Source: Pluralibacter sp. UBA7423 (lineage in GTDB: Bacteria > Pseudomonadota > Gammaproteobacteria > Enterobacterales > Enterobacteriaceae). From it: DNA of 64,000 nucleotides. Of this stretch, positions 28,358-37,934 are shown in pieces (the stretch's first letter is position 1; each line of letters starts with the position of its first letter). Location: assembly GCA_002470465.1 (NCBI GenBank), contig DKMD01000019.1:124001-188000 (forward strand), given 5' to 3'. Below the pieces are notes generated by a model that saw only the letters and a program-made list of their open reading frames with translations, searched no databases and was not told the origin of the DNA. The translations under genes were made by a program, and so were the position numbers.

Positions 28358-28525
28358 CTCGTTATGGCGAGGCTCCTGTACAAATATAAGTTATCGCCCT
28401 GACGGTATCGAGAGAGACCCCACAGGGAAATACAGGCATCCATCGAATCAAGGTGTTGCCAAGATAACTTCTGCCGGTGATATATACCGGACAGATACGT
28501 TGTACAGTGCTAAATCCAGGACGTG
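28358..28525 (+). ncRNA. M-box (ykoK-type) Mg2+ riboswitch in the mgtE leader
   Basis: Conserved M-box landmarks are present in order: GGCGAGGCTCCTGTA at 28368-28380 near the 5' end (compare GGTGAGGCTCCTGTA in the B. subtilis ykoK leader, from memory) and TGTACAGTGCTAAA at 28501-28514 near the 3' end. Between them lie G+C stems such as CCGGTGATATATACCGG and A-rich joining strands. Total length about 165 bases fits the class. It ends about 70 bases before the mgtE ATG. Low Mg2+ should allow expression. Downstream GGGG...CCCC followed by a T-run may form the expression platform. Confidence 0.82.
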
Positions 28526-28593
28526 GGGATCTGCTCAGTTTGCTGTTCCTGTCTTGTTCGCCCCTATGAGATATTTTTTATAGGGAATGTAAA

Positions 28594-29607
28594 ATGTCAC
28601 ACCTCCAGCTCCCGGCGCTTTCGCCAGCTTCAGCCTCATTTGACGGCGATACCATTGCCCATTATGTGTCTGCGCAATACATTGCGCTGCCGGACCATTT
28701 CTGCGTGCACGAAGCGCGTGAATCTTTTTTATCGCAGCTCAAAGACAACGATATTCCCGGCCATGCTTTTGTGGTGGCAGGAAATAAACTACGGGGCATT
28801 TTGTCCGTGCGAAAATTGTTACAGGAAAGCGATACCGGCCAGTCCATCTGCACGCTGATGGACAGCTGCGTTTTTCACGTAACGCCGCAGGATGAACGCC
28901 AGCAGGTCGCCGCCCGGCTGGCGGATCGTCAGTTCAGCGTCGTACCGGTTATTGACCAGGGCGTGCTGGTCGGCGGGCTGATGGAAAAAGAGATTGATCG
29001 TCTGCTGGCCGATGACGTCACCGAAGATGTGCAACGCCAGGGCGCCACGCTGCCGCTGGAAAAGCCTTATCTGGACACCAGCCCGCTTGCCCTGTGGAAG
29101 AAGCGATCCGTCTGGCTGCTGCTGCTGTTCGTCGCAGAAGCCTACACCAGCAGCGTCATTCAGCATTTTGAGGAAGCGCTGGAATCGGCCATCGCTCTGG
29201 CTTTCTTCATCCCGCTGCTGATTGGTACCGGCGGCAACAGCGGCACGCAGATCACCTCCACGCTTGTGCGCGCCATGGCGCTCGGTGAAGTGCATCTGCG
29301 CGATATGGGACGGGTCATCCGCAAAGAAGTTTCCACTTCTCTGTTGATTGCCCTGACGCTCGGTACGGCAGGCTGTATCCGGGCATGGATGATGGGGATT
29401 GGCCCGGAGATTACGCTGATCGTCAGCATCACGCTGGTGTGCATCACGCTGTGGAGCGCACTGGTATCGTCGGTGATCCCGATGGTGCTTAAGCGTCTGG
29501 GGATCGATCCGGCCGTGGTCTCAGCACCGTTCATCGCCACGCTTATCGACGGCACCGGACTGATCATCTATTTCAAGATAGCGCAGCTTTTCCTGGGCCT
29601 TGAGTAA
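28594..29607 (+). CDS. mgtE: Magnesium transporter MgtE (short form)
   Basis: 337 residues, clearly shorter than the ~450 of Thermus/Bacillus MgtE. A CBS-pair region spans about residues 25-145. Five membrane helices follow from about 165, with the selectivity block TGGNSGTQITSTLVRAMALG. The canonical N-terminal superhelical gating domain of about 100 residues is missing or reduced. GGGAATG is the ribosome site. A Mg2+ riboswitch in the leader and a terminator directly downstream make this a single-gene unit. Confidence 0.93.
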   Translation: MSHLQLPALSPASASFDGDTIAHYVSAQYIALPDHFCVHEARESFLSQLKDNDIPGHAFVVAGNKLRGILSVRKLLQESDTGQSICTLMDSCVFHVTPQDERQQVAARLADRQFSVVPVIDQGVLVGGLMEKEIDRLLADDVTEDVQRQGATLPLEKPYLDTSPLALWKKRSVWLLLLFVAEAYTSSVIQHFEEALESAIALAFFIPLLIGTGGNSGTQITSTLVRAMALGEVHLRDMGRVIRKEVSTSLLIALTLGTAGCIRAWMMGIGPEITLIVSITLVCITLWSALVSSVIPMVLKRLGIDPAVVSAPFIATLIDGTGLIIYFKIAQLFLGLE

Positions 29608-29622
29608 CCCGGCATAGAGAAA

Positions 29623-29652
29623 GAGAGCCAGCCAAACCGCTGGCTCCTTTTT
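29623..29652 (+). terminator. Rho-independent terminator of mgtE
   Basis: GAGCCAGC, six bases, GCTGGCTC, then CTTTTT. It ends at the fluC stop codon, so it also separates the convergent gene. Confidence 0.88.
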
Positions 29653-30029
29653 CAGACCAGCAGCGTTACCAGCGCAAAGCCTGCGGCGGTCATCAGCAGC
29701 GAGCCTATAACGTGAATGGCGACCGATGCCGCAGCCCAAAGGTAGTTCTGCGCCTGTAGCAGCGCGTATACCTCGGCAGAAAACGTGGAAAAGGTGGTCA
29801 TCCCACCGCACAGGCCGGTGGTGATCAGCAGCTTCCAGGCCGGATCCAGCTGCGGCTGACGCAGGAAAAAGGCCAGCGCCGCGCCAATAATCAGCCCACC
29901 CAGCAAATTCACCAGAAGCGTACCCGGCGGTAAATCCGGCCACAGCGTATTCAGACGCATCGACAGCACCCAGCGAATCACACACCCGGCAGAGCCGCCC
30001 ACAATCACAGCCAGTAACGATTTCAGCAT
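29652..30029 (-). CDS. crcB: Fluoride channel FluC (CrcB)
   Basis: 125 residues, four helices. Family motifs GTLLVNLLGG (with the pore asparagine) and TGLCGGMTTFSTFS (with the fluoride-lining Phe/Ser/Thr box and Na+ site) are intact. The dimer exports F- by passive diffusion. It starts 7 bases after the Usp gene, so they are one operon. No fluoride riboswitch was seen immediately upstream. Confidence 0.95.
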   Translation of the reverse strand: MLKSLLAVIVGGSAGCVIRWVLSMRLNTLWPDLPPGTLLVNLLGGLIIGAALAFFLRQPQLDPAWKLLITTGLCGGMTTFSTFSAEVYALLQAQNYLWAAASVAIHVIGSLLMTAAGFALVTLLV

Positions 30030-30036
30030 CAGGCGC

Positions 30037-30543
30037 TCACTTAGTCATATCTGCGGAAATATGGTGGATCAGAATGTCGACGCTCAGGCGGTTGATAAAA
30101 CCAACCGACCGGGAAGACCAGGTGCCGAACAGGCGGTTGCGATGGCCGACAATCACCAGGTCAATCTGCAGATCGGCTACGCATTTCTCAACATCTTCAA
30201 AGCGATGAATCGTGACCAGCTGGCGCGTGTTCAGCGGAAATACGGTCAGTTGCACCAGCTTGCTGAACAGCGCTTTGGCTTTAATCACGTCTTCCGCCAC
30301 GGAATCGTCCATCAGGCAATCGGCGATGTAGTTCATCGCCCGATAGTCTTCGTTGAGGTGGGCAAGCGTGATCTTCACGCCGCTGGGATGCGCTTTGGCA
30401 ATCTGCACGGCGTGCGTCACAAGTGTTGCGCCATCTTCTGCGCTTTCGATCAGCACCAGCAGGTGCCGGAAGAACAGCTGAGTCCCGCTCTCTTCTGAGG
30501 GAATAAAATCAATCATCATCGTTGGCCCGGGTTGGGAAGGCAT
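30037..30543 (-). CDS. Universal stress protein family (UspC/UspD-like)
   Basis: 168 residues; the true start may be one of the ATGs at 30519/30516, since none has a good ribosome site. The core FRHLLVLIESAEDG at the N-terminus and DLVIVGHRNRLFGTW near the end align with UspA ([12 protein letters not shown]). The nucleotide-binding glycine loop G-x2-G-x9-G is not obvious. It is an N-terminally extended paralogue of uspA 4 kb away. Operon partner of fluC. Specific role unknown. Confidence 0.82.
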   Translation of the reverse strand: MPSQPGPTMMIDFIPSEESGTQLFFRHLLVLIESAEDGATLVTHAVQIAKAHPSGVKITLAHLNEDYRAMNYIADCLMDDSVAEDVIKAKALFSKLVQLTVFPLNTRQLVTIHRFEDVEKCVADLQIDLVIVGHRNRLFGTWSSRSVGFINRLSVDILIHHISADMTK

Positions 30544-30564
30544 GTCGGGCGGGAGTATTCAGAT

Positions 30565-30605
30565 ACGCCTGACATGCCTCGGTTAAAAGAGACATCGTCA
30601 GGCGT
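30565..30605. repeat. 9-base inverted repeat upstream of the usp-fluC unit
   Basis: ACGCCTGAC (30565-30573) and GTCAGGCGT (30597-30605) are perfect complements 23 bases apart, in the 162-base gap between yhiN and the Usp gene. It could be a terminator-like hairpin for yhiN or an operator; no T-run. Confidence 0.45.
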
Positions 30606-30705
30606 CATCAGCTTCTCAGGGAAGCGGTTGGGAAAGGTGGAACGCCATCACCTTATCGGATAAGTGTGAACCTGCGAAGCGCGTTTGGCAAGGCGCTGCG
30701 GTGAA

Positions 30706-31899
30706 TCAGCTTTCCACCAGCGCCTGCGCGCAGGCCCATGCGGAAGCCCATGCCCACTGGAAGTTATAGCCACCGAGCCAGCCGGTAACGTCCATCACTT
30801 CGCCGATAAAATAGAGACCCGGTGCTTTGCGCGCTTCCATGGTGCGTGAAGAGAGCTCGTTGGTATCGACACCGCCAAGGGTCACTTCCGCCGTGCGGTA
30901 GCCTTCGGTACCGTTCGGCTGCACGCGCCAGTGGGTCAATGTTTCCACCAGTTGCGCCTGTTCTTTGCTGTTGAGCTGCTTGAGCTGCACGTCCGGGATT
31001 TGCCCAAGTTGTTGCAGGCATTCCACCAGGCGCTTCGGCAGCTGCATCGCCAGGGTGTTTTTCAGGCTTTGATTCGGATGCGCGTTGCGCTGCTCATCGA
31101 GGAAACTTCCCAGATCGCACTCCGGTACCAGATTGATATCAACGAACTCACCCGACTGCCAGTAGCTGGAAATTTGCAATACCGCCGGGCCGGACAGGCC
31201 ACGGTGGGTAAACAGCAGGTTTTCGCGGAACACGGTGCCGTCGTTGGCGGTAATCACCGACGGCACGGAAACGCCGGAGAGCACCTGAAGCTGTTCGAGC
31301 AGCGGCTTATGCAGCGTAAACGGCACCAGCCCCGCGCGAGTCGGCAGAACGTTCAGGCCAAACTGCTCAGCGATTTTATAGCCAAACGGCGAGGCGCCGA
31401 GGCCCGGCATCGACAGCCCGCCGCTGGCGATCACCAGCTTTTTCGCCGCGACCGTTTCACCGTTAAGCTGCAATACGTAACCTTCGTCATCCTGCTCAAC
31501 GCTGAGGATTTCCGTGCGCAAGCGTGTCATCACGCCCCCCTTTTCGCATTCTGCCACCAGCATGGCGACAATCTGCTCGGCGGAGTCGTCGCAGAACAGC
31601 TGACCGAGGGTTTTCTCATGCCACGCGATGCCGTATTTCCCGACCAGATCGATAAAATCCCATTGGGTATAACGCGCCAGCGCAGATTTGCAAAAATGGG
31701 GGTTCTGGCTGAGGTAAGCCGCGGGCTCCACGTACATATTGGTGAAGTTACAGCGCCCGCCGCCGGACATTAAAATCTTGCGGCCCGGCTTTTTGCCGTT
31801 ATCCAGAAGCAGCACTCGCGCCCCGGCTTGCCCCGCCTGCGCTGCACAAAACATTCCCGCCGCGCCTGCGCCGACAACAATGGCATCAAACCTTTCCAC
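30706..31899 (-). CDS. yhiN: BaiN-family FAD-dependent oxidoreductase YhiN
   Basis: 397 residues (E. coli 400). N-terminal FAD fold with VVGAGAAGMFCAAQAG, then the family block GRKILMSGGGRCNFTN, and the C-terminal GGYNFQWAWASAWACA. HI0933-like flavoprotein of unknown physiological substrate. Single gene upstream of pitA, divergent from it. Confidence 0.95.
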   Translation of the reverse strand: MERFDAIVVGAGAAGMFCAAQAGQAGARVLLLDNGKKPGRKILMSGGGRCNFTNMYVEPAAYLSQNPHFCKSALARYTQWDFIDLVGKYGIAWHEKTLGQLFCDDSAEQIVAMLVAECEKGGVMTRLRTEILSVEQDDEGYVLQLNGETVAAKKLVIASGGLSMPGLGASPFGYKIAEQFGLNVLPTRAGLVPFTLHKPLLEQLQVLSGVSVPSVITANDGTVFRENLLFTHRGLSGPAVLQISSYWQSGEFVDINLVPECDLGSFLDEQRNAHPNQSLKNTLAMQLPKRLVECLQQLGQIPDVQLKQLNSKEQAQLVETLTHWRVQPNGTEGYRTAEVTLGGVDTNELSSRTMEARKAPGLYFIGEVMDVTGWLGGYNFQWAWASAWACAQALVES

Positions 31900-32129
31900 A
31901 CGTCTGTCCTCTCATTTTGAATGTCGGGAATTGTAAATTTTCCCCTGCGGTACGACCAGTAAGATTTTTTTGATGGTCATTCATACCGTTGAAACATATA
32001 GGATAATTCCAAACACTATTTTTACCGTCGTGAACAAATATCAATAAAAGTCTATATTTCTCTTTGCCCACGCTGCGTTTGTCCTGGATAATGCGCCGCG
32101 TTCATGTCCTCAAAATGGCGTAACGTCCT

Positions 32130-33626
32130 ATGCTACATTTGTTTGCTGGCCTGGATTTGCATACCGGGCTTTTGTTATTGCTTGCTCTGGGATTTGTGTT
32201 GTTCTACGAAGCGATTAACGGCTTCCACGACACCGCAAACGCAGTAGCGACCGTGATCTACACCCGCGCAATGCGTTCGCAATTGGCGGTGGCGATGGCG
32301 GCCATCTTCAACTTCTTTGGCGTGCTGTTAGGCGGTCTGAGCGTAGCCTATGCGATCGTGCATATGCTGCCAACGGATTTGCTGCTGAACATGGGCTCTG
32401 CTCATGGTCTCGCCATGGTCTTCTCCATGCTGTTAGCGGCGATTATCTGGAACCTCGGTACCTGGTATTTCGGCCTGCCGGCATCCAGTTCGCACACCCT
32501 GATTGGCGCCATTATCGGGATTGGTTTAACCAATGCCCTGATGACCGGCACCTCGGTAGTGGATGCGCTGAACATCCCTAAAGTCATGGGGATTTTCGGT
32601 TCGCTTATCATCTCCCCTATCGTCGGTCTGGTGATTGCGGGCGGCCTGATTTTCATCCTGCGCCGCTACTGGAGCAACACCAAGAAAAAGGCGCGTATTC
32701 ACCTGACGCCAGCCGAGCGTGAAAAGAAAGACGGGAAGAAAAAGCCGCCGTTTTGGACGCGTATCGCCCTGATCATCTCCGCAATCGGCGTGGCATTCTC
32801 CCACGGCGCGAACGACGGTCAGAAAGGCATTGGTCTGGTGATGCTGGTGCTGATTGGCGTAGCGCCTGCGGGCTTCGTGGTGAATATGAATGCCTCCGGC
32901 TACGAAATTACCCGTACCCGTGATGCCGTCAACAACGTGGAAACCTATTTCCAGCAGCATCCTGAGCTGCTGAAAAAAGTGACCGGCGTTGACCAACTGA
33001 TCCCTTCTCCGGAGCCAGGCGCAACCCAGCCTGCGGAGTTCCACTGCCATCCGGCAAACACCATTAACGCGCTGAACCGCGTGAAGGGCATGCTGGAAAA
33101 CATTGAGAGCTACGACAAGCTGAGCGTCGATCAGCGCAGCCAGATGCGTCGCATCATGCTGTGCATCTCCGACACCACCGATAAAGTGGCGAAGCTGCCG
33201 GACGTCAATGCTGACGACCAGCGTCTGCTGAAGAAACTGAAAACCGACATGCTGAGCACCATCGAGTATGCCCCAATCTGGATTATCATGGCCGTCGCGC
33301 TGGCGCTGGGCATTGGTACCATGATCGGCTGGCGTCGCGTGGCGACCACCATCGGTGAGAAAATCGGTAAGAAAGGCATGACCTATGCCCAGGGGATGTC
33401 CGCGCAGATGACCGCAGCGGTCTCTATCGGCCTGGCAAGCTACACCGGGATGCCGGTATCCACCACTCACGTTCTGTCGTCCTCCGTTGCGGGTACGATG
33501 ATCGTTGACGGTGGCGGCCTGCAGCGTAAAACAGTGACCAATATCCTGATGGCGTGGGTACTGACCCTGCCAGCGGCAATTATCCTGTCCGGCGCGCTGT
33601 ACTGGCTGAGCCTGAAGCTCATCTAA
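32130..33626 (+). CDS. pitA: Low-affinity phosphate/metal-phosphate transporter PitA
   Basis: 498 residues (E. coli 499). Two PiT signature repeats: [15 protein letters not shown] near residue 30 and [15 protein letters not shown] near 230. A large cytoplasmic loop sits between helices 7 and 8. Imports phosphate as a neutral metal-phosphate with protons and is the main constitutive zinc entry route in E. coli. Confidence 0.97.
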   Translation: MLHLFAGLDLHTGLLLLLALGFVLFYEAINGFHDTANAVATVIYTRAMRSQLAVAMAAIFNFFGVLLGGLSVAYAIVHMLPTDLLLNMGSAHGLAMVFSMLLAAIIWNLGTWYFGLPASSSHTLIGAIIGIGLTNALMTGTSVVDALNIPKVMGIFGSLIISPIVGLVIAGGLIFILRRYWSNTKKKARIHLTPAEREKKDGKKKPPFWTRIALIISAIGVAFSHGANDGQKGIGLVMLVLIGVAPAGFVVNMNASGYEITRTRDAVNNVETYFQQHPELLKKVTGVDQLIPSPEPGATQPAEFHCHPANTINALNRVKGMLENIESYDKLSVDQRSQMRRIMLCISDTTDKVAKLPDVNADDQRLLKKLKTDMLSTIEYAPIWIIMAVALALGIGTMIGWRRVATTIGEKIGKKGMTYAQGMSAQMTAAVSIGLASYTGMPVSTTHVLSSSVAGTMIVDGGGLQRKTVTNILMAWVLTLPAAIILSGALYWLSLKLI

Positions 33627-33644
33627 GCCTTTTCGGAAACGACA

Positions 33645-33679
33645 AAAAAGCGGGCCAGGAGACTGACCCGCTTTTTTTA
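33645..33679. terminator. Bidirectional terminator between pitA and uspB
   Basis: AAAAAAGCGGG, a 12-base loop, then CCCGCTTTTTTT. T-runs on both strands end pitA (plus) and uspB (minus). Confidence 0.9.
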
Positions 33680-33688
33680 TGTCGGTAC

Positions 33689-34024
33689 TTAATGCCAAAT
33701 CATCAAAGCAATCATGCTGATAATCACCAGCCCGCACAGCGCGCTGGTTAATACAAACTGACCGCGAACGCGCTCGCAGCGGCGAATAAACTCATCATCA
33801 TGATGATCGCGATAACGCTGCGCGTAGATATACCACACCAGACGCACCTGTTTGCCAGGCTGACCGTGGGAGGTAAAAAAACCTCCGCCATCCACGTACT
33901 GATACAGTAAGGGATCGCAACCACGCAGCACCACCAGCAGCGCGCGCAACGATGAGAAATAGCGCGCCATATTCACCACACACACGATGCACAAAGCCCA
34001 AAACAGCGCGACAGTGCTTACCAT
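33689..34024 (-). CDS. uspB: Universal stress protein B (UspB)
   Basis: 111 residues, same length as E. coli. Two transmembrane helices (3-20 and ~88-108) flank a hydrophilic region with [19 protein letters not shown]. Despite its name it is unrelated to UspA. In E. coli it is sigma-S dependent and affects ethanol tolerance. Divergent from uspA. Confidence 0.96.
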   Translation of the reverse strand: MVSTVALFWALCIVCVVNMARYFSSLRALLVVLRGCDPLLYQYVDGGGFFTSHGQPGKQVRLVWYIYAQRYRDHHDDEFIRRCERVRGQFVLTSALCGLVIISMIALMIWH

Positions 34025-34324
34025 ACCTCCTCCCCGGCGACCCGCCCACGGAGAACCCCTCCGGGACTACCGCACCCCGAAACTCGACAGACAGTCAGTG
34101 AAAGAGTGAGAGACTGGTCACGTTACATAAGCGAACCAGCCCTTTAAATAGTGTAGGAGATCAGCTGATTTTTTTGCCACATCCTTAACCCCTATCAATA
34201 GAGAAACGTGAAAGATTTGTTTAACTGATTGGTGATCAAGGGACATTGACGTTACTTGAGGCTCGTTTTAAGGTTGAGTTGTCTACACTTACAGTCATTA
34301 ACCACTTAAGGAAGGAGTAACACT
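34025..34324. other. uspB-uspA divergent promoter region
   Basis: 300 bases without a gene. It must carry the uspB and uspA promoters. AAGGAAGGAG gives uspA a strong ribosome site at 34310-34319. No other ORF or repeat was recognised. Confidence 0.5.
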
Positions 34325-34762
34325 ATGGCTTACAAACACATTCTTATCGCGGTCGATCTCTCCCCGGAAAGCAAAGTGCTGGTCGACAAAGCAGTCTCCA
34401 TGGCGCGCCCGTATAACGCGAAAGTTTCCCTGATTCATGTCGATGTGAACTACTCCGATCTCTACACCGGCCTGATTGATGTCAATCTGGGTGATATGCA
34501 GAAACGCATTTCTGAAGAAACCCACCATGCGCTGACCGAGCTTTCCACCAATGCAGGCTATCCGATCACCGAAACCCTGAGCGGCAGCGGCGATCTCGGC
34601 CAGGTGCTGGTCGATGCCATTAAGAAATACGATATGGATTTGGTCGTTTGCGGTCATCATCAGGATTTCTGGAGCAAGCTGATGTCCTCGGCTCGCCAGC
34701 TGATTAACACCGTGCACGTGGATATGCTGATTGTTCCGCTGCGTGATGAAGAAGACGAGTAA
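34325..34762 (+). CDS. uspA: Universal stress protein A (UspA)
   Basis: 145 residues (E. coli 144). Starts [16 protein letters not shown]; the C-terminal [20 protein letters not shown] and LIVPL blocks are typical of the UspA class that does not bind ATP. Serine/threonine-phosphorylated stress protein induced by growth arrest. Confidence 0.98.
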   Translation: MAYKHILIAVDLSPESKVLVDKAVSMARPYNAKVSLIHVDVNYSDLYTGLIDVNLGDMQKRISEETHHALTELSTNAGYPITETLSGSGDLGQVLVDAIKKYDMDLVVCGHHQDFWSKLMSSARQLINTVHVDMLIVPLRDEEDE

Positions 34763-34784
34763 CTGATAGAGGCCGGTGACGGAG

Positions 34785-34870
34785 TGCCCGGTGGCGGCTA
34801 CGCCTTACCGGGCCTGGCAAACAGAGCGAACTGTAGGCCGGGTAAGGCAGAGCCGTTACCCGGCTTTTTT
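34785..34870. repeat. BIME after uspA; second unit doubles as terminator
   Basis: Two opposed REP units: 34785-34814 (TGCCCGGTGGCGG ... CTTACCGGGCC) and 34832-34864 (TGTAGGCCGGGTAAGG ... GTTACCCGGC). The second is followed by six T, so it can end the uspA transcript. In E. coli dtpB lies at this junction; here it is absent. Confidence 0.85.
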
Positions 34871-35621
34871 ATTCCGGCGTTCCCGGATAAATATCAAACC
34901 GGTGCCCCTTGGTGGTCACCGCATTGGCTGTCGCGACGTCCGCCAGCGGCGGCGCATAATCAGGTCGCTTCACCACTACGCGTTTTGTCGCAAGCTCTCG
35001 CGCAGGCGCCAGCAGGCCATCGGCATCTAAATCCGGCCCTACCAGCGACTGAAACACCCGCATCTCCTTTTTCACCAGCGCGCTTTTTTGCTTATGCGGG
35101 AACATTGGGTCGAGATAGACAACCTGCGGCCGCGGCGTGATGTCGGTGAGCGCGTTCAGGCTGGAGGCATGAATCAGCTGCAGGCGCTGCTGCAGCCAGC
35201 CGCCAATTTCCGGGTCGGCGTAGCCACGGGCAAGACCATCATCCAGCAACGCCGCCACAACGGGATTACGTTCCAGCATCCGTACCCGGCAGCCCACTGA
35301 CGCCAGCACAAACGCATCGCGCCCAAGCCCTGCCGTGGCATCCACCACATCCGGCAGATAGCTGCCCTTAATACCAATCGCTTTCGCAACGGCTTCCCCA
35401 CGACCGCCGCCGAACTTGCGCCGGTGCGCCATCGCGCCGCCGACAAAATCTACGAAGATGCCGCCGAGCTTTGGCTCATCGCGCTTACGCAGTTCCAGAT
35501 GGTCCGGCGTGAACACCAGCGCCATCAGGTTTTCGGCATCGTGCTCCAGCCCCCAGCGGGTCGCAAGAACAGATAAGGCGCCATCGCTGGCGCCTGATTC
35601 ATCCACTAAGCAGATTTTCAC
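34869..35621 (-). CDS. rsmJ: 16S rRNA m2G1516 methyltransferase RsmJ
   Basis: 250 residues from GTG 35621 (VKICLVDES), matching E. coli RsmJ; longer frames from 35684 run into prlC. Motif [16 protein letters not shown] and catalytic [20 protein letters not shown] are intact. Methylates G1516 of 16S rRNA. It starts 7 bases after prlC, so it is expressed from the prlC heat-shock promoter. Confidence 0.96.
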   Translation of the reverse strand: MKICLVDESGASDGALSVLATRWGLEHDAENLMALVFTPDHLELRKRDEPKLGGIFVDFVGGAMAHRRKFGGGRGEAVAKAIGIKGSYLPDVVDATAGLGRDAFVLASVGCRVRMLERNPVVAALLDDGLARGYADPEIGGWLQQRLQLIHASSLNALTDITPRPQVVYLDPMFPHKQKSALVKKEMRVFQSLVGPDLDADGLLAPARELATKRVVVKRPDYAPPLADVATANAVTTKGHRFDIYPGTPE

Positions 35622-35628
35622 GAACGTA

Positions 35629-37671
35629 TTAGCCCTTGATGCCGTAATGCTCAAGCATCGCATCGAGCTGCGGTTCGCGGCCACGGAAGCGTTTGAACAG
35701 GGTCATCGGTTCCTCAGAGCCACCGCGGCTCAGGATATTGTCGAGGAACGACTGCCCGGTTTCGCGGTTGAATATCCCCTCTTCTTCGAAGCGCGAGAAC
35801 GCATCGGCGGCCAGCACATCGGCCCACAGATAGCTGTAGTAACCTGCCGCATAACCACCGGCAAAGATATGGCTGAAGGCGTGCGGGAAGCGGCCCCACG
35901 ACGGCCCAGGAACGACGGAAACCTGTTTCTTGATTTCTGCCAGGGTGTCGAGAATTTTCGCGCCCTGCGCCGGGTTGAACTCGGCGTGCAGACGGAAATC
36001 GAACAGGCCGAACTCCAGCTGGCGCAGAACAAACATCGCCGCCTGGTAGTTTTTCGCCGCCAGCATTTTCTCCAGCAACTCTTGCGGAAGCGGCTCGCCA
36101 GTTTCGTAGTGGCCGGAGATAAACGCCAGCGCGTCCGGCTCCCAGCACCAGTTTTCCATAAACTGGCTTGGCAGTTCGACCGCATCCCACGGCACCCCGC
36201 TGATGCCAGACACGCCCGCAGTTTCAATGCGGGTCAGCATATGGTGCAGACCGTGACCAAACTCATGGAACAGGGTGATCACTTCATCGTGGGTGAACAG
36301 CGCAGGTTTGCCGTTTACCGGACGGTTGAAATTACAGGTGAGATAGGCCACCGGCTTTTGCAAAGTACCGTCTGCTTTGCGCATTTGCCCTACGCAGTCG
36401 TCCATCCACGCGCCGCCACGCTTATGCTCACGGGCGTAGAGGTCGAGGTAGAAGCTACCACGCAGCTCGTTCTTGTCATCGTACAGCTCAAAGAAGCGCA
36501 CTTCCGGGTTCCAGACGTCCACGTCTTTGCGCTCTTTGGCGGTAATACCATAAATGCGCTGAACCACTTCGAACAAGCCGTTAACGGCTTTGTTCTCCGG
36601 GAAATACGGGCGAAGTTGTTCATCGCTGATGCTGTATAAATGCTGCTTCTGTTTTTCGCTGTAGTACGCGATATCCCACGGCTGGAGTTCATCCACGCCG
36701 AATTCAGCTTTCGCGTAGGCGCGCAGCTGGGCCAGCTCTTTCTCCCCCTGCGGACGGGCACGTTTTGCCAGATCGGTCAGGAAGTCGAGCACCTGCTGGG
36801 GGTTTTCCGCCATTTTGGTGGCGAGGGATTTAAAGGCGTAGCTTTCAAAGCCCAGCAGCTGTGCCAGCTCGTGGCGCAGCGCGAGGATCTCTTCCATCAC
36901 CGGGCTGTTATCCCATTTCCCGGCGTTTGGCCCCTGATCGGAAGCACGAGTGGTGTAAGCGCGATACATCTCTTCACGCAGCGCCTGGTTATCGCAATAG
37001 GTCATTACCGGCAGGTAGCTCGGAATGTCCAGCGTCAGCAGGTAACCTCCCTGCTCTTTCGCTTCAGCCTGCGCTTTTGCTGCGGCCAGCGCGCTTTCCG
37101 GCATCCCGGCAAGCTCGGCTTCATCAGTCACCAGCTTGTTCCAGCCCATGGTCGCATCAAGCACGTTGTTGCTGTACTGGTTGCCTAACTCAGACAGACG
37201 CGCGGCAATTTCACCGTAGCGTTTCTGCTTTTCTTTCGACAGGCCAATCCCGGAAAGCTCAAAGTCGCGCAGCGCGTTATCCACCGCTTTTTTCTGCGCG
37301 GTGTTCAGGCTTGCATAGTGGTCGCCATCCCGCAGATCGCGATAAGCCTGATACAGCCCTTCGTGCTGGCCAACCCAGGTGCTGTACTCGGACAGCAGCG
37401 GCAGCGTCTGCTCATAGGCTTCGCGCAGCTCCGGGCTGTTTTTAACGGAGTTCAGGTGGCTGACCGGCGAGAAAATACGGCCCAGCACGTCGTCCACTTC
37501 CGCCAGCGGCTGGCAGAGGCTTTCCCAACTGTACGGCGCACCCTGCGCCACAACGTTTTCCACCGCCGAGCGGCAGTCATCCAGCGCCTTAGTCACGGCG
37601 GGTACCACATGCTCAGGCTGGATTTTCGAAAACGGTGGCAGTTCGAAGGGCTTTAATAATGGATTGGTCAT
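35629..37671 (-). CDS. prlC: Oligopeptidase A (OpdA/PrlC)
   Basis: 680 residues, as in E. coli. M3-family zinc metallopeptidase: [11 protein letters not shown] near residue 470 contains HExxH, with the third ligand further on. Cytoplasmic; degrades cleaved signal peptides and small peptides. A sigma-32-type promoter lies 65-90 bases upstream. Confidence 0.98.
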   Translation of the reverse strand: MTNPLLKPFELPPFSKIQPEHVVPAVTKALDDCRSAVENVVAQGAPYSWESLCQPLAEVDDVLGRIFSPVSHLNSVKNSPELREAYEQTLPLLSEYSTWVGQHEGLYQAYRDLRDGDHYASLNTAQKKAVDNALRDFELSGIGLSKEKQKRYGEIAARLSELGNQYSNNVLDATMGWNKLVTDEAELAGMPESALAAAKAQAEAKEQGGYLLTLDIPSYLPVMTYCDNQALREEMYRAYTTRASDQGPNAGKWDNSPVMEEILALRHELAQLLGFESYAFKSLATKMAENPQQVLDFLTDLAKRARPQGEKELAQLRAYAKAEFGVDELQPWDIAYYSEKQKQHLYSISDEQLRPYFPENKAVNGLFEVVQRIYGITAKERKDVDVWNPEVRFFELYDDKNELRGSFYLDLYAREHKRGGAWMDDCVGQMRKADGTLQKPVAYLTCNFNRPVNGKPALFTHDEVITLFHEFGHGLHHMLTRIETAGVSGISGVPWDAVELPSQFMENWCWEPDALAFISGHYETGEPLPQELLEKMLAAKNYQAAMFVLRQLEFGLFDFRLHAEFNPAQGAKILDTLAEIKKQVSVVPGPSWGRFPHAFSHIFAGGYAAGYYSYLWADVLAADAFSRFEEEGIFNRETGQSFLDNILSRGGSEEPMTLFKRFRGREPQLDAMLEHYGIKG

Positions 37672-37734
37672 AAGCGCTGTCCTGTTGAAAAACGGTAAAT
37701 GAGCGCACGTTCCGGCGCTGTCGATATCAATTCA

Positions 37735-37763
37735 GAATGGGGTTAAGTGTAGAGGATTTCAAT
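37735..37763 (-). promoter_or_regulatory. Sigma-32 promoter of prlC-rsmJ
   Basis: On the minus strand ATTGAAA (-35) and CCCCATTC (-10) are separated by exactly 14 bases, matching CTTGAAA-N14-CCCCATNT with one base off at each box. prlC is a known heat-shock gene in E. coli. Confidence 0.85.
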
Positions 37764-37810
37764 GATCAAAGAGACGGAAAGCACTCTCGCTGCGATACGC
37801 TACTGACAAC

Positions 37811-37930
37811 ACGCCCGGCGGCGCTTCGCTTGCACGGGCCTACTCGCCAGCAACAAGCAACTGTAGATTGTAGGCACGATAAGCGAAGCGCATCGGGCAC
37901 TGCCGGGTCAGCGTCCCCGCCACCCGGCAC
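37811..37930. repeat. Cluster of three REP-like units
   Basis: 37811-37843 (CGCCCGGCGGCGC ... GCACGGGCCTAC), 37869-37899 (TGTAGGCACGATAAGC ... GCATCGGGCA) and 37900-37930 (TGCCGGGT ... ACCCGGCA). They fill most of the gap between the prlC promoter and the acid phosphatase stop. Confidence 0.75.
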
Positions 37931-37934
37931 GCAT

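Noticed and set aside
28277..28360. Fluoride riboswitch or other leader RNA near crcB
   Set aside because: crcB is transcribed from the opposite side together with the Usp gene, and the conserved RNA here fits the M-box of mgtE.
34225..34245. FNR-like sequence TGATTGGTGATCA in front of uspA
   Set aside because: The two half-sites are separated by five bases instead of four, so it does not fit TTGAT-N4-ATCAA.
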